From: Thermodesulfobacteriota bacterium
Lineage (GTDB): Bacteria; Desulfobacterota; WTBG01; CAIYCZ01; CAIRTM01
Assembly: GCA_028282925.1 (NCBI GenBank)
Contig: JANQGV010000212.1
Coordinates: 1-44,970, forward strand
Reading direction: 5' to 3'
DNA: 44,970 nucleotides
Positions 44,253-44,970 of this stretch are shown here, piece by piece. The notes beneath the pieces were generated by a model. The model was not told where the DNA came from, did not search any database, and saw only the letters and a list, made by a program, of their open reading frames with translations. Every line of letters starts with the position of its first letter. The first letter of the stretch is position 1. The translations under genes were made by a program, and so were the position numbers.

Positions 44253-44970
44253 ATGACACCGGCACAGAAGATTTTTGTTCTGGACACGAATGTAATTCTT
44301 CATGACAGCAGTTGTATTTATCAGTTCCAGGAACACGATATTGTTATACCGATTACGGTTTTGGAAGAGCTTGACCGTTTTAAAAAAGGCGGATCAATGC
44401 TCAATTACCATGCCCGTGAATTTGTGCGCGCCATCGATGAGCTCAGCGCCGACAGGCTGTTTGACGGCGGGGTTCCCATCGGCCCCCAAAACGGCCGGCT
44501 CAGCATAAAACTCGAGCAGGATTTTCATCCGGAGGTTGCCAGTAACTACTCGTCTCAGAAACCGGACAATCATATTCTGAACACCGCGTTCTGGCTGTCC
44601 CAGGAAGACCCCGGCCGGCAGGTGGTGCTGGTTTCAAAAGACGTGAATTTGCGTATGAAAGCCAAGTCGGTGGGGTTGTTGTCTCAGGATTATACCACCG
44701 ACCATGTCAAGGATATTGCTTCGCTGTACACCGGGCACCGGGTCGAAGAACACATTCCGGAATCTGTGATCCAAAGTCTTTACTCTGAGCCCTTTGAGAT
44801 GGCTGTTGACGACCTTCCTCTGGAAAAGGACCTTAATCCCCACGAGTATATTATCTTGCGCAACGGCAGCAAATCGGCCCTGGCCACCTTGGCTCCCTTT
44901 GAGCACAAGATAAAGCGCATCGAGAAAATGGCGGCCTACGGCATCAGTCCGCGGAATGCTGAGCAGATTT
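44253..44970 (+). CDS. PIN-domain PhoH-like protein, truncated by the window end
   Basis: ATG 44253 after aaagga; reading it gives MTPAQKIFVLDTNVILHDSSCIYQFQEHDIVIPITVLEELDRFKKG...KPDNHILNTAFWLS...VLVSKDVNLRMKAKSVGLLSQDY. No stop in window, so absent from the ORF track. Confidence 0.88.
   Translation, partial: MTPAQKIFVLDTNVILHDSSCIYQFQEHDIVIPITVLEELDRFKKGGSMLNYHAREFVRAIDELSADRLFDGGVPIGPQNGRLSIKLEQDFHPEVASNYSSQKPDNHILNTAFWLSQEDPGRQVVLVSKDVNLRMKAKSVGLLSQDYTTDHVKDIASLYTGHRVEEHIPESVIQSLYSEPFEMAVDDLPLEKDLNPHEYIILRNGSKSALATLAPFEHKIKRIEKMAAYGISPRNAEQI

Overview
44.97 kb bacterial window, densely coding and mostly GC-rich. The gene set suggests a Gram-negative, Desulfobacterota-like organism, but that placement is inference. 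Recognisable housekeeping and envelope genes: tex, clpB, two hybrid PAS histidine kinases, a SpoIID/LytB protein, two PilZ proteins, a Sir2 deacylase, a MurU-like nucleotidyltransferase plus AmgK-like kinase, a PQQ beta-propeller protein, and a PIN-PhoH gene that runs off the right edge and is absent from the ORF track. Accessory content: an AT-richer C5-methyltransferase / Vsr / HNH island (about 3.5-6.3 kb) and an orphan HicB-like gene. Most interesting observations: (1) two families of interspersed, nested-palindrome elements (5 copies plus a fragment, and 3 copies). Their stems change sequence between copies while pairing is preserved, and some apices are replaced by arrays of small perfect hairpins. 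Four of five family-1 copies begin 0-2 nt after a stop codon. (2) A membrane-anchored protein resembling ferredoxin-dependent bilin reductases (28120-29016). (3) An exported chelatase-like protein. (4) A shared CFI-box-like C-terminal module with a Cys-Pro variant on two unrelated exported proteins. (5) An RsbW-like ATPase fused to a GNAT domain. No rRNA, tRNA or CRISPR array was recognised. All family calls come from reading motifs; no searches were run.
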